Translations under genes and position numbers: made by a program
Shown: positions 19,699 through 28,500 of the stretch, piece after piece
Layout of the letters: every line of letters begins with the position of its first letter
Position numbering within the stretch: the first letter of the stretch is position 1
Notes under the pieces: model-generated
What the model saw: the letters and a program-made list of their open reading frames with translations, nothing else
Database searches by the model: none
What the model was told of the DNA's origin: nothing
Origin: Saprospiraceae bacterium
GTDB lineage: Bacteria; Bacteroidota; Bacteroidia; Chitinophagales; Saprospiraceae
Reading direction: 5' to 3'
Assembly: GCA_022841745.1 (NCBI GenBank)
Contig: JALHQW010000013.1
Coordinates: forward strand, 99,130 to 163,129
DNA: 64,000 nt

Positions 19699-21192
19699 AT
19701 GGTTTTGAGACGACTACTTTTAAAGACAATAGAGGCTTTCGACAATGCTTTCATCCATGAAAAGTTAAGGCATTCTACCCTTCCCTATCGGAAAGCTCAG
19801 TTTTTCCTTTTCTTCCATCTTGTCATCATACTCATTTCTGCTACCTGCGCCATCACAGCTTTGCTGTCAGGCCAGATTACTAATGTACCCAATATTGAAT
19901 TTGGGTTCGTGTGTACTGTTCTTTCGTTGATGTTCATCCGAAAGACTGGCAACCTGACCATCGGCGGAAACCTGGTTGCCTTCATCTATGCAGTCATCGT
20001 GGGCGAGGCAGTCTCCCGTACTGGAGGGCTATACTCCGATAATCTATTGTGGCTAATGTTAGCCCCGCTACTTGCTGCCATGCTCGCAGGCAGGGCTTCT
20101 GGGGTTGTGTGGCTGCTCGCACTTTTTGGCTATACTTATTACCAATATCAGCTGGAGACTGGCGGCCAATCGGTGTACAGGGACCAGTTGGCAAATTTTG
20201 ACCACTCGTACTACCTTACCAGCTACCTACTCCTTTTTGGTTCCGTGAGTTTGATTGTTTACCTGTTCATGCATGCCTCGGAGCTGTTGACGAAGGAACT
20301 GTTCATCAGCAGAAACATTGCAAATCAGAAAGCAGAAGCCCTCCGTGAAGCCGAAAAGCTACTGATGGAGAAGAACCGGGAACTGGAAGAGTTTGCCTAT
20401 GCTGCCACCCACGACCTCAAGGAGCCGCTCAGGATGATATATTCCTATTCTTCCATTCTGAACAAGCGGCTTGACAGCCAGCTCGACGATGCCTCCAAGG
20501 AGTACCTCAACTATGTTACCGACGGAGCCAAAAGGATGGACAAGATGTTGAACGATTTGATGGAATATGCCAAATCAGGGTCAACAGTGGGCAAGTTGGA
20601 AGAAGTTGACCTCAACAATGCGCTTTGCAAGGCTATCGCCAACCTGCAATCTCAAATTCAGGAAACTTCCTCCACCGTTGAAATGGACAATTTGCCCAAA
20701 TTGCAGTGCTCCGAGACCCAACTAATGAGGCTGTTCCAAAACCTGATTGGCAACGCCATCAAGTTCCGCAGAAAGGACATACCCTTGAAGGTCGAAGTAC
20801 GATACCAACAAACGGACGCTCAGACACACCGGCTCGTAATCAAGGACAATGGCATAGGAATACCAGAAGAGCACCGGGAGCGTGTGTTCAAAGTGTTCGA
20901 AAAACTCCACGCCAAATCAGAGTACGATGGCTCAGGCGTTGGACTTGCCTCTTGCAAAAAAATTGTCAACAGCCTCGGTGGTGAAATCACCGTGCTGCCA
21001 CAATCTGAATGCGGCACGGCCTTTTGCATAGACCTGCCCATCAAAGGCATAGAGGCCAAGAAGCTGGCAATAAATGAAGCTTCCAGCACGAAAATGAGCA
21101 CGAAAACTAACCCGATGATGCCAATGGAAATGGAGGGCATGTCCATACTTGCCTCACTGCTGCGCAACGGCATGGCCTCGGTCAAGCAATAA
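19699..21192 (+). CDS. Membrane-bound sensor histidine kinase
   Basis: The 497-aa product has an N-terminal block of about six transmembrane segments (residues 35-195), a short coiled coil, and a phytochrome-like kinase core. The phospho-acceptor is H238 in EEFAYAATHDLKEPLRMI. The ATP-binding domain shows NLIGNAIKFRRK (N box), DNGIGIPEEHRERVFKVFEK (G1/F) and GSGVGLASCKKIV (G2). A C-terminal tail of about 50 residues is unusual and ends in a methionine-rich segment. No response regulator is adjacent, so the partner is unknown. It converges with the gene at 21201 with only 8 bp between. Confidence 0.9.
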   Translation: MVLRRLLLKTIEAFDNAFIHEKLRHSTLPYRKAQFFLFFHLVIILISATCAITALLSGQITNVPNIEFGFVCTVLSLMFIRKTGNLTIGGNLVAFIYAVIVGEAVSRTGGLYSDNLLWLMLAPLLAAMLAGRASGVVWLLALFGYTYYQYQLETGGQSVYRDQLANFDHSYYLTSYLLLFGSVSLIVYLFMHASELLTKELFISRNIANQKAEALREAEKLLMEKNRELEEFAYAATHDLKEPLRMIYSYSSILNKRLDSQLDDASKEYLNYVTDGAKRMDKMLNDLMEYAKSGSTVGKLEEVDLNNALCKAIANLQSQIQETSSTVEMDNLPKLQCSETQLMRLFQNLIGNAIKFRRKDIPLKVEVRYQQTDAQTHRLVIKDNGIGIPEEHRERVFKVFEKLHAKSEYDGSGVGLASCKKIVNSLGGEITVLPQSECGTAFCIDLPIKGIEAKKLAINEASSTKMSTKTNPMMPMEMEGMSILASLLRNGMASVKQ

Positions 21193-21200
21193 CGCCGATA

Positions 21201-22598
21201 TCAAACTTGCCCCAAAAGCCATTCTTTCTCTCCAACATTCCTCGCTTCTTCTATCTCCGACCGCAGCAAGACCCTGGCTTCTTTGTCGAATGGGTTTGTC
21301 TCCAACAGTTTCCTGGCAAACTGAATGGTGTTCAGGTAATTTTCCCGGTGATAGCCCAGTTCCTTTTTGCGCCGCAAGAAGGTCTTGAAGGCCACCAAAT
21401 GCGCTTCCAACAGGTCGGTCTCATCCAACTCGAAATAGATTTTCAATTGCAGCGTCTTGGCGGCAAGGTTCAGCAGCAAGTCTTTGTACTCGGCCTTTTG
21501 CAGTAACGGCAGCGCAGCGTCAAACTGCTTGCGCTCGTAGGCGAGGCGGGCCAGGTTGAAGCTAAATACACTTTCCTGATAGGGTGCCGCCAATTTATCA
21601 CGGTAAGCTTGGATGAACCGCTCCACCCACTCGTACTCCCGCATCACCAGGCCGCTGGTCACGGCGTTCTGGTAGGTATAGCGGCTCAGTTCGCCATCGG
21701 TGAGGAAGTAGCCAAGGCGCAGTCCGTTTTTATAAAAATCGAACTGGTCGCTGAGGTAGGCCGGGTTGCCAGCATTGTAGCGCCTGATGCAGAAGTTGAT
21801 GGCGAGGATGTACAGGTCGCTCACCTCCTCCATGGGAAACAGCCCACCATGCTCCAACACCAATGCCTTGAATTTTTGGAAAAAAGCAGGCTCGTCGGGG
21901 TTCGTTAGCGCCCTATAGCAAAAATAATAGACAGCGATTGCTGATGTTTTGAGCGCTTTGCTTTGCTCCGCAAAACGGAGGGCGTCGTCGAGAAGGCCAA
22001 AGTCATAGCTGGTGTTGGAGACGGCCTCGTGGGAGAGCAGGAAGCAGGCCTGCCAGAGTTTTCGTGCCAAGAAAGCAGTGTCAAGTTCATCGGAAAACGC
22101 CTGTAATTGCTGCGCATTCACTTCCCGAAGGTCGAAGGAGTTCCGGTATTTTTCGAGCGTAGCGAGGTATTTGTATTGGTAAAAATCTGCATTGCGCAGC
22201 GGCTGGTTTTCAAGTTGCTCCGCAACATCGGCGGCAGTTTGGGCAAAATGCGCCGCCAATTTTCGCTTGCGCAACACCTGCCCAAGCGCCATGAGCGGCT
22301 GCACCCCATCTGCCAAAAACGCCTGCACAGCAAGGAACTGCCCCGCCAACTGGTATAACTGGCTCATCAGCATCCGCAGCCGATGGTCGTCGAACGGGTC
22401 ATTGGGGAAAACCGCGGAGTAGGCGGCTTCCTTTTCCGGCACGGGCTTTCCGCTTTTCAAGTATATTTCCAGCCACTCGAACAGCAACGAGGTCTCGGCA
22501 CGGCGGCTGAAATAGGGCGATTGCAGGTATCGCCGAAAGTCCCGCATTTCCAGCTTTGAAAAGCTGCGGAGCAATTGCACAAGCCGTGATTTTTCCAC
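21201..22598 (-). CDS. Uncharacterised helical-repeat protein, paralogue of 31495-32958
   Basis: The 465-aa protein has no signal peptide and consists of predicted helices rich in Leu, Ala and Phe, suggestive of TPR-like repeats. It starts MEKSRLVQLLRSFSKLEMRD with QSPYFSRR. A segment YSAVFPNDPFDDHRLRMLMS corresponds to YVVVFPKKPFVKGKVEVLMS in the other copy, and LQLKIYFELDETDLLEAHL corresponds to LEIKIYYETDSVLLDSKI near the C-terminus. I do not recognise a named family. Both copies look cytoplasmic. No function is proposed. Confidence 0.75.
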   Translation of the reverse strand: MEKSRLVQLLRSFSKLEMRDFRRYLQSPYFSRRAETSLLFEWLEIYLKSGKPVPEKEAAYSAVFPNDPFDDHRLRMLMSQLYQLAGQFLAVQAFLADGVQPLMALGQVLRKRKLAAHFAQTAADVAEQLENQPLRNADFYQYKYLATLEKYRNSFDLREVNAQQLQAFSDELDTAFLARKLWQACFLLSHEAVSNTSYDFGLLDDALRFAEQSKALKTSAIAVYYFCYRALTNPDEPAFFQKFKALVLEHGGLFPMEEVSDLYILAINFCIRRYNAGNPAYLSDQFDFYKNGLRLGYFLTDGELSRYTYQNAVTSGLVMREYEWVERFIQAYRDKLAAPYQESVFSFNLARLAYERKQFDAALPLLQKAEYKDLLLNLAAKTLQLKIYFELDETDLLEAHLVAFKTFLRRKKELGYHRENYLNTIQFARKLLETNPFDKEARVLLRSEIEEARNVGEKEWLLGQV

Positions 22599-23071
22599 AG
22601 GATTTGATTTTTATGGTTTTATTGAGAAAAAAAGTGCAGCATTTTGCTTGATTTTCAAAGACAAAATTAGTCATAATAACTCAGCAAAGGCTTTCGTAGA
22701 ATAATTAAAATGCTTCTTTTACTCAAAGACAAAACCACTAAAATGTTTTTGCCCGACAGCAACTGTTGCTACACTTTTGTAACGTCAAAAGAATCAATTG
22801 GCCAACAGCGCCACCCAAGCCCACAAACCAAGATCCTAAAAACCAAAAACTTGAGCCCCTGAACCCAAAATCCCCCGGCACCGAAGTCATTTGGTTCTTT
22901 TGACTCTAAACCATTGACTTTCAACCTAATCCGGCAAAAGGAAAGCACAAAGAGGGCCATCAAGGCAAGCCATTCGTTGACGCCCGATGCCCCCACTTTT
23001 TACTTTATCCTTTTTACTTTTTACTTAAAATAATTCGTCCCATGTGTCCGAATCTACTTAAAAGCCTAAAA
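22599..23071. other. Divergent intergenic region
   Basis: No gene or clear promoter was found between the divergent genes. The last 60 bases are a pyrimidine-rich ACTTTTTAC-type low-complexity stretch resembling the one downstream of rpoC near 1720-1750. Confidence 0.5.
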
Positions 23072-25375
23072 ATGAAAATGAGCCTCGTGCTCTTGCTGGC
23101 CGTCGCAGCTATACAGCTGGGCTGGTCGCAGCAGACCTACACGGTGTCAGGCACCATCACCACCGAGGATGGCACTCCCATGCCGGGTGTGGAGGTTTTC
23201 TCTGGCAACGCTAATGTGCCAGTAGTTTATACCAATTCAGATGGCCAGTATCAAATTGTACTCACGGAGGGGAGTGATGCCGTGATTAGTCCATTCAATG
23301 ACAACGATCCAATCAATGGTGTGTCAACTTTTGATTTTGTCCTGATTGGAAAACATATGGAGGGAGTGACGCTTTTGAGTTCACCTTATAAAATGATTGC
23401 AGCGGATGTTGACAACTCAGAAGAAATAGACTCATTGGATATACTTGCAATATACAACGCTATACTATGGATCAACCCCGGTTTCCCGAACAACACCTCA
23501 TGGCGATTCGTCGATGCCGATTTCAACTTCCCCAACCCTAGCAACCCATTCGAATCACCATTCCCAGAGGTCATCGCCATCAGCGACATTTCCAGTGATG
23601 TGACTGGCCTCGACTTCATCGCCGTCAAAGTTGGCGATGTAAATGGCACAAGCATTGCTGGCGCATTCTGGACTTCATCCATCAGGGGGAAAGTATTTTT
23701 CGACCAAGACGAAACCTGCACCCAAACCAACGGCGACACACCGCTTGCTAATTGGAATGTGGTCGCAACAGGCACCAATGGTAGTTTTTACGGCAACACT
23801 GATGGTGCGGGCAACTATTCTATCGCCTTATCACCGGGCACTTATGATGTATCAGTGTTTCAGGAGAACAGCCTATGGTCACCCTGCACCGCAACCGTTC
23901 CCAATGTGACCGTAGCCCAATACGCAGCCTCCACAGTGGACTTTGCGCAGCAGGCCGTAGCGGATTGCCCCGCAATGGAGCTTAACCTCTCCACATGGTT
24001 TTTGCGCCGCTGTTTCTCAAACAGCTACACCGTCAACTATTGCAACCAAGGTACCGTCACGGCCACCAACGCCTCCGTGGAAGTCACGCTCGACCCCTAT
24101 TTCATCAATGTGACCAGCAGCATACCCTGGGCTTCCGTGAATGGCAACACCTATACTTTCAACATTGGAAACGTGGCACCGGGCGAGTGCGGGTATTTCG
24201 GTATCCAATTCGTGGTGAGTTGCGATGCAAACCTCAACCAGGCCCACTGCACCAGCGCTCATGTTTATCCTGATTCATCCTGTGTGCAGCCCAATGCACT
24301 ATGGAGCGGTGCCGACCTGTTGGTCACAGGCGAATGCGTCGGCGATGACGTGGTCTTCACCATCACCAACATCGGCGACGACATGACGGAGCCAGTTGAA
24401 TACGTGATAATTGAGGACATCATGATTCAAATGACAGCCGACGTGCAACTCCCTGCGGGCGAGTCCCAGACCGTCACCGTACCCGCCAACGGCTCCACTT
24501 GGCGCCTGGAAACCGATGAAGCGGCCTACCATCCGCTCGAAACCTTTGCCAGCGCAACGATTGAGGGATGCCCGGACGGCTTCAACCCCATGAGCTATGG
24601 ATTCTTCAACTTATTCCCGATGCCCGACGAGGCACCTTTCGAGGACATTGACTGCCGGGAAAATATCGGCAGCTTCGATCCCAATGACAAAAAGGGCTAC
24701 CCGCTCGGCGTGGGCGAGCAGCGCTTCATCGAGCCAGGCCAGCCCCTCGACTACCTCATCCGATTCCAGAACACGGGCACCGACACGGCCTTCAATATCA
24801 TCGTGATTGATTCGCTACCACAAACGGTTGACCCAGCTTCCATCAAGCTACTTGGCAGCAGCCATCCAATGACCTTCGTGCTTGGCGACAGGGGCGTGGC
24901 AAGGTTCATTTTCAACAATATCATGCTGCCCGACAGCAACGTGAACGAGGCGCTTTCCCATGGTTTCGTGAAGTTCAGCATCGCCCAAAAAACGGGGTTG
25001 GAACTTGGTACCACCATCGAAAATGAGGCGGAAATCTATTTCGACTTCAATGAGGCCATCGTGACCAACCGCACGCTGCATACCCTTGGCGTCGAGTTCT
25101 TGGAGGTTTCTGCTACGCAAACACAAGTAAAAGGCGTAGAAATGGAGGTGTTCCCCAATCCTACAATGGCCATCGCTAATTTCCGATTCAAAGGACTTGA
25201 ACTGCGAGACGGGCTGCTCACCGTCCTCGACCAACAAGGCCGCCCCGTCAGCGCTACACCGTTCACGGGCACGACCTGCCAATTCGACGGCACGTGCTTG
25301 GCAAGCGGGGTCTATTTCTTTAAAATTGAAGACGCTGGCAAAGGCATTGCCACTGGTAAACTGTTAGTGAAGTAA
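23072..25375 (+). CDS. T9SS cargo protein with dockerin-like and SdrD-B-like domains
   Basis: The 767-aa product starts with a signal peptide (MKMSLVLLLAVAAIQLGWSQ); an ATG 30 bases earlier is less convincing. It contains a carboxypeptidase-regulatory-like fold (YTVSGTITTEDGTPMPGVEV), a dockerin-like segment (IAADVDNSEEIDSLDILAIY) closing with VKVGDVNG, an SdrD-B-like domain (IRGKVFFDQDETC), a DUF11-like repeat (DPNDKKGYPLGVGEQ, YLIRFQNTGTDTAFN) and a C-terminal T9SS type A sorting domain (VEMEVFPNPTMAIANFRFKG to ATGKLLVK). It is therefore expected to be secreted and anchored on, or released from, the cell surface. The ligand or role is unknown. Confidence 0.85.
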   Translation: MKMSLVLLLAVAAIQLGWSQQTYTVSGTITTEDGTPMPGVEVFSGNANVPVVYTNSDGQYQIVLTEGSDAVISPFNDNDPINGVSTFDFVLIGKHMEGVTLLSSPYKMIAADVDNSEEIDSLDILAIYNAILWINPGFPNNTSWRFVDADFNFPNPSNPFESPFPEVIAISDISSDVTGLDFIAVKVGDVNGTSIAGAFWTSSIRGKVFFDQDETCTQTNGDTPLANWNVVATGTNGSFYGNTDGAGNYSIALSPGTYDVSVFQENSLWSPCTATVPNVTVAQYAASTVDFAQQAVADCPAMELNLSTWFLRRCFSNSYTVNYCNQGTVTATNASVEVTLDPYFINVTSSIPWASVNGNTYTFNIGNVAPGECGYFGIQFVVSCDANLNQAHCTSAHVYPDSSCVQPNALWSGADLLVTGECVGDDVVFTITNIGDDMTEPVEYVIIEDIMIQMTADVQLPAGESQTVTVPANGSTWRLETDEAAYHPLETFASATIEGCPDGFNPMSYGFFNLFPMPDEAPFEDIDCRENIGSFDPNDKKGYPLGVGEQRFIEPGQPLDYLIRFQNTGTDTAFNIIVIDSLPQTVDPASIKLLGSSHPMTFVLGDRGVARFIFNNIMLPDSNVNEALSHGFVKFSIAQKTGLELGTTIENEAEIYFDFNEAIVTNRTLHTLGVEFLEVSATQTQVKGVEMEVFPNPTMAIANFRFKGLELRDGLLTVLDQQGRPVSATPFTGTTCQFDGTCLASGVYFFKIEDAGKGIATGKLLVK

Positions 25376-25395
25376 GTTGGCTTTATCCCATCAAC

Positions 25396-25430
25396 AAAAA
25401 GCCGGGCGCTGTGTGCGCCCGGCTTTTCTT
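25396..25430. terminator. Bidirectional terminator
   Basis: AAAAAGCCGGGCGC pairs with GCGCCCGGCTTTT around TGTGT. It lies between two convergent genes and can serve both. Confidence 0.9.
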
Positions 25431-26195
25431 TTATCCTTCCATGATTCTCCGCACCAATTCATCCTTCCGCTGGTTCGACACCATGATTTCCTGCCCGTTC
25501 TCCAGGATGACCGAGCCACCCTTGCCTTTGATGTACCGCTTCACGTATTCCAAGTTGACGATGTGCGAGCGGTGTACCCGGCAGAAGCCGAAGGGTTCCA
25601 GCAGTGGTTCGTAATATTTCAAATGCCTGCAAATCAACGACTTGCGGCCATCGGTGAAATGGAAGCAGGTGAAATTGTCCTCCGCTTCGCAATACAGCAC
25701 ATCGGACATGCGCACCACGTCGAAACCTTCCAGTAGGGGCAACACGAGCTTGCGGTTCTGGCCCGCCGTGTTCTGTGCGGCCATGTTCTCCAGCAGGATT
25801 TTAGCCCTTACCAACTGCTCTTTTTGCGACAGCAGCACGGCCACATGCGCCACGGCTTTTTCGAGTTCCTCGATGTCAACGGGCTTCAACAGGTAGTGCG
25901 CCGCACTGAGGTTGAACGCCTGCACGGCATATTGGCTATAAGCGGTGATGAAGATGATTTCAAAATCAATATGCTCCCCGAACTGTTCCAGCAGGTCGAA
26001 GGCCGTGCCATGCGGCATCTCGATGTCGAGGAAGATGAGCTGTGGCCGCAGCTTGAGGATGGCCGCCCGTGCCTCGATGATGTTGGCGCACTCGCCCACT
26101 AGCTGCACTTGGGGGCAATACCTGCCAACGTAGCTGCGGAGGGTACTGCGGCTGTCGAGTTCGTCGTCAATGATGAGGGCGGAGATGGGTTGCAT
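25431..26195 (-). CDS. LytTR family response regulator
   Basis: The 254-aa product is a receiver (D57 in LIFLDIEMPHG, conserved T in FITAYS and K in LLKPVD) joined to a C-terminal LytTR DNA-binding domain (YCEAEDNFTCFHFTDGRKS, FCRVHRSHIVNLEYVKRYIK). The start at 26195 gives MQPISALIIDDELDSR; an open frame continues upstream but has no receiver similarity. LytTR regulators usually pair with LytS-type kinases. Such a kinase is intact only at 33037-34983, and a 24-codon remnant of another lies at 26580-26651. Confidence 0.93.
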   Translation of the reverse strand: MQPISALIIDDELDSRSTLRSYVGRYCPQVQLVGECANIIEARAAILKLRPQLIFLDIEMPHGTAFDLLEQFGEHIDFEIIFITAYSQYAVQAFNLSAAHYLLKPVDIEELEKAVAHVAVLLSQKEQLVRAKILLENMAAQNTAGQNRKLVLPLLEGFDVVRMSDVLYCEAEDNFTCFHFTDGRKSLICRHLKYYEPLLEPFGFCRVHRSHIVNLEYVKRYIKGKGGSVILENGQEIMVSNQRKDELVRRIMEG

Positions 26196-26264
26196 ATTCA
26201 GGTTGAAGTATTTGGACAAATTTAGGGACTGCCAGGTTGTGTGGCCTAAATTTTTCAAACCGAC

Positions 26265-26450
26265 ATGGACCGCTTTAAAAAACTCCTCCCGCAGCAATTG
26301 GGCAGGGTGGTTTTCGGCAAAAAAATCGAGGAGGGAACGCACAGTTTCCAGCTTGATTTGGCGGGTCAAAACATCAGCAGCGGCGAGTATTTCGTTCGGG
26401 TCGTCAGTGCGGGCGGCATCGTTACGAGGATGTTGGTTGTGTCGAAATAA
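26265..26450 (+). pseudogene. Remnant of a T9SS C-terminal sorting domain
   Basis: This short frame ends LGRVVFGKKIEEGTHSFQ, LDLAGQNISSGEYFVRV, then GGIVTRMLVVSK and a stop. That is the last half of a T9SS type A sorting domain, with the GEYFVRV strand and the final K-LVV-K pattern. No cargo body precedes it: upstream lies the start region of the response regulator on the other strand. It is the stump of a deleted gene. Confidence 0.65.
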
Positions 26451-26471
26451 GTACATCCGAACGCACAAAAC

Positions 26472-26508
26472 ACAAGGTCGTCGAGGTTTGAAACCTCGAC
26501 GACCTTGT
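26472..26508. repeat. 37-bp perfect hairpin, TGA loop
   Basis: ACAAGGTCGTCGAGGTT, then TGA, then its exact complement. It shares the GGTTTGAAACC core with the hairpin inside the gene at 43488-46604. It sits between two gene remnants. Confidence 0.9.
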
Positions 26509-26579
26509 TAGTTTTCCTGCCTACCGGCAGGCAGGCAATTTCCTCAATTTACTTGCGAATCTTCGATTTCCAATTCCCC

Positions 26580-26651
26580 TCACCCCACCGGAACCCGCAA
26601 TACCACCCTTGTCCCCACATCCTCTGCTGCCTGGTCGAGGTCGCTGTCCAA
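26580..26651 (-). pseudogene. C-terminal remnant of a LytS-type histidine kinase
   Basis: Read on the minus strand, the 72 bases after the transporter stop encode LDSDLDQAAEDVGTRVVLRV PVG and a stop. The intact kinase at 33037 ends in SDADGAAGDVGTVVRVRVPV. The shared D-x-A-A-x-D-V-G-T-x-V-x-x-R-V-P-V pattern marks this as the tail of a related kinase. It lies just where a kinase gene would end upstream of the LytTR regulator, so the rest appears to have been replaced by the transporter gene. Confidence 0.65.
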
Positions 26652-27572
26652 TCACGGCACCTGCCTTTTCCCCCACCAATTCGCCAGCAGCGACCCCGTA
26701 AAGTTCATCAGCGGCCCGAAGAGCACGGCAGCGAGGCCCATCGTGGCGATTTTGCCGAGCTTGAGTGCAATGCCCGATGCGATGCCAGCATTTTGCAGCC
26801 CTACCTCGATGCTCACCGTGCGGCAGTCCTGTTCGTTCAGTCCGAAAAGGCGGGCGCTCCAGTAGCCGAGCAGGTAGCCCAGCCCATTGTGCAGCAACAC
26901 GGCCAGCACCATCAGCCAGCCGACGTTCAGCAGCGACTCCCGCCCGGCAGCCGTCACCACCACGATGATGGTGGCGATGCCCGCCATGCTCAGCACGGGC
27001 AACATCCGCTTTAGCCAAGCGCCCCGCTCGCCCAGCAGTTGGTTGACGACGAGGCCGCCAATCACGGGCAGGATGACCATTTTCACGATGTCCCAGACCA
27101 TCGTCCAGAAGTCAATTTCGATAAACTGCCCGGCCAGCAGCTTCATCAGAGCGGGCGTGATAATGGGCGATAGCAGCGTGGCAATGGTCGTCAGCGTGAT
27201 GGACAGCGCCACGTTTGCCTTGGCGATATAGGTCATCACGTTCGAGGCCAGCCCGCTCGGCGAGCAGCCGATGAGCACGATGCCTGCGGCAATTTCCGGG
27301 GGAAAACGGAAGGCAGTGGCCAAGCCAAAACCCACGAAAGGCATGATGGTAAACTGGCAGAACAGGCCAATGATGACGGCCTTGGGCATCTTCACCACGT
27401 TGCGGAAGTCCTGCCAGCTAATGGTGGCCCCCATGCCGAACATGATGATTTGCAGCAGCGGCACGATGAGGTTCTTCAGCGGCCAGCCGTTCACCTCGGT
27501 GAAATACTGCGGGAACAGCACAGCGATGGTGGCTGCGAGAACGACGGCGATGGTGAAGCGATAGTTTTTCAT
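26652..27572 (-). CDS. Bile acid:sodium symporter (BASS) family transporter
   Basis: The 306-aa membrane protein has about ten transmembrane segments. The family signature is clear in GCSPSGLASNVMTYIAKANV and in the preceding FPPEIAAGIVLI; the first helices read IAVVLAATIAVLFPQYF. BASS proteins import organic anions with sodium. The bacterial members transport bile-acid-like or small carboxylate substrates, and the substrate here is unknown. The stop codon is followed in the same frame by a kinase remnant, so the 3' end marks a recombination junction. Confidence 0.85.
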   Translation of the reverse strand: MKNYRFTIAVVLAATIAVLFPQYFTEVNGWPLKNLIVPLLQIIMFGMGATISWQDFRNVVKMPKAVIIGLFCQFTIMPFVGFGLATAFRFPPEIAAGIVLIGCSPSGLASNVMTYIAKANVALSITLTTIATLLSPIITPALMKLLAGQFIEIDFWTMVWDIVKMVILPVIGGLVVNQLLGERGAWLKRMLPVLSMAGIATIIVVVTAAGRESLLNVGWLMVLAVLLHNGLGYLLGYWSARLFGLNEQDCRTVSIEVGLQNAGIASGIALKLGKIATMGLAAVLFGPLMNFTGSLLANWWGKRQVP

Positions 27573-27622
27573 TCAAGCTGGCTAAGCCACGAATTTAGGC
27601 AGGCAATATGGATTTCCAAATT

Positions 27623-28405
27623 TTAGCCAGCTTTGGGCTGAAAGCCTGTCCGTTGAACAGGCTCTACTTGTTTTTCACCCAACCGCACAATATGCCCATG
27701 CTTGCAAAACCTCCCAAACACCTTGTATTTTATCCAGATAAACCCTCCGTCGCCCCAGTTTTTTCCCCAGCTATTCATTAATCGAAATGCTTGTTTTTTA
27801 TCATCATAGCCAACAACTACCATGGCGTGGCCACCCGCCGGTGCCGTGTCGCCCAGTTCGGGCCACCAGTAATGCCCTTTCTTCAGGTTAAAAAAATTGC
27901 GGCGCACCGAAAGCCCGGCGACGACGGGTTTGCCTTGAGCCAGCGCCTCCCGCACGAGGCGAACTTTTAGCGTGTCTGGTTCGTGAGCTTTAAAAAGTTG
28001 TTGCCAATCAATTACGGCGAAGTTGCATGCTGCTTCCACGAGGGCTTCTGGTGGATTTTTTTCGCAATTGTCCAACTGCGTGTCAAAATGACGGTAGAGG
28101 CAGTCGCCGGTGTTTTGCAAAAAGTCCATTGCCTCGTCAATTCTAATGCCCTGCCCGCAGTCCTGCCGCAACGAATTGTAAATGAAAAGGGCGGAGCTTG
28201 CATTGTGCGTGATGATTTTGGTATCGGTACAGTTTTCCCGGATGGCACGCTCGATGGTCAGCGCCCCGTAGCCTGCTGCCCAGCCGACACAGGAGGGTAA
28301 ACCGCCCTGATTGCCGACGGCGGGGCAATAAGGCTGGAGGTCAATTTGGGTAGGGAGGCTGTCAGGGCTTTGGAAAAAGACGAGGAGCAAAATGAGGATT
28401 TTCAT
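27623..28405 (-). CDS. Papain-like (C1 family) cysteine protease, secreted
   Basis: The 260-aa product starts with a signal-like segment (MKILILLLVFFQSPDS); the start at 28405 is chosen because the preceding codons lie in a hairpin. The catalytic set is complete: oxyanion Q33 and nucleophile C39 (GNQGGLPSCVGWAAGYG), histidine in GGHAMVVVGYDD and asparagine in MNSWGKNWGDGGFIWIKY. There is no obvious propeptide, as in other short bacterial C1A-like enzymes. It probably acts in the periplasm or outside the cell; the substrate is unknown. Confidence 0.88.
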   Translation of the reverse strand: MKILILLLVFFQSPDSLPTQIDLQPYCPAVGNQGGLPSCVGWAAGYGALTIERAIRENCTDTKIITHNASSALFIYNSLRQDCGQGIRIDEAMDFLQNTGDCLYRHFDTQLDNCEKNPPEALVEAACNFAVIDWQQLFKAHEPDTLKVRLVREALAQGKPVVAGLSVRRNFFNLKKGHYWWPELGDTAPAGGHAMVVVGYDDKKQAFRLMNSWGKNWGDGGFIWIKYKVFGRFCKHGHIVRLGEKQVEPVQRTGFQPKAG

Positions 28406-28426
28406 GACAGGTATTTTTAAAAGAGG

Positions 28427-28478
28427 AAAGGGATTGAGCGGATGATTTTCTGCAGAAATCATCCGCTCAATCCCTTTT
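28427..28478. repeat. Perfect 22-bp-stem hairpin
   Basis: AAAGGGATTGAGCGGATGAT (28427-28446) continues for two more T and pairs exactly with 28456-28477 around a 7-base loop. It lies between the stop of the 370-aa gene and the start of the protease and may terminate the former. Confidence 0.85.
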
Positions 28479-28500
28479 CTAATGGCTGTTTACAACGATT

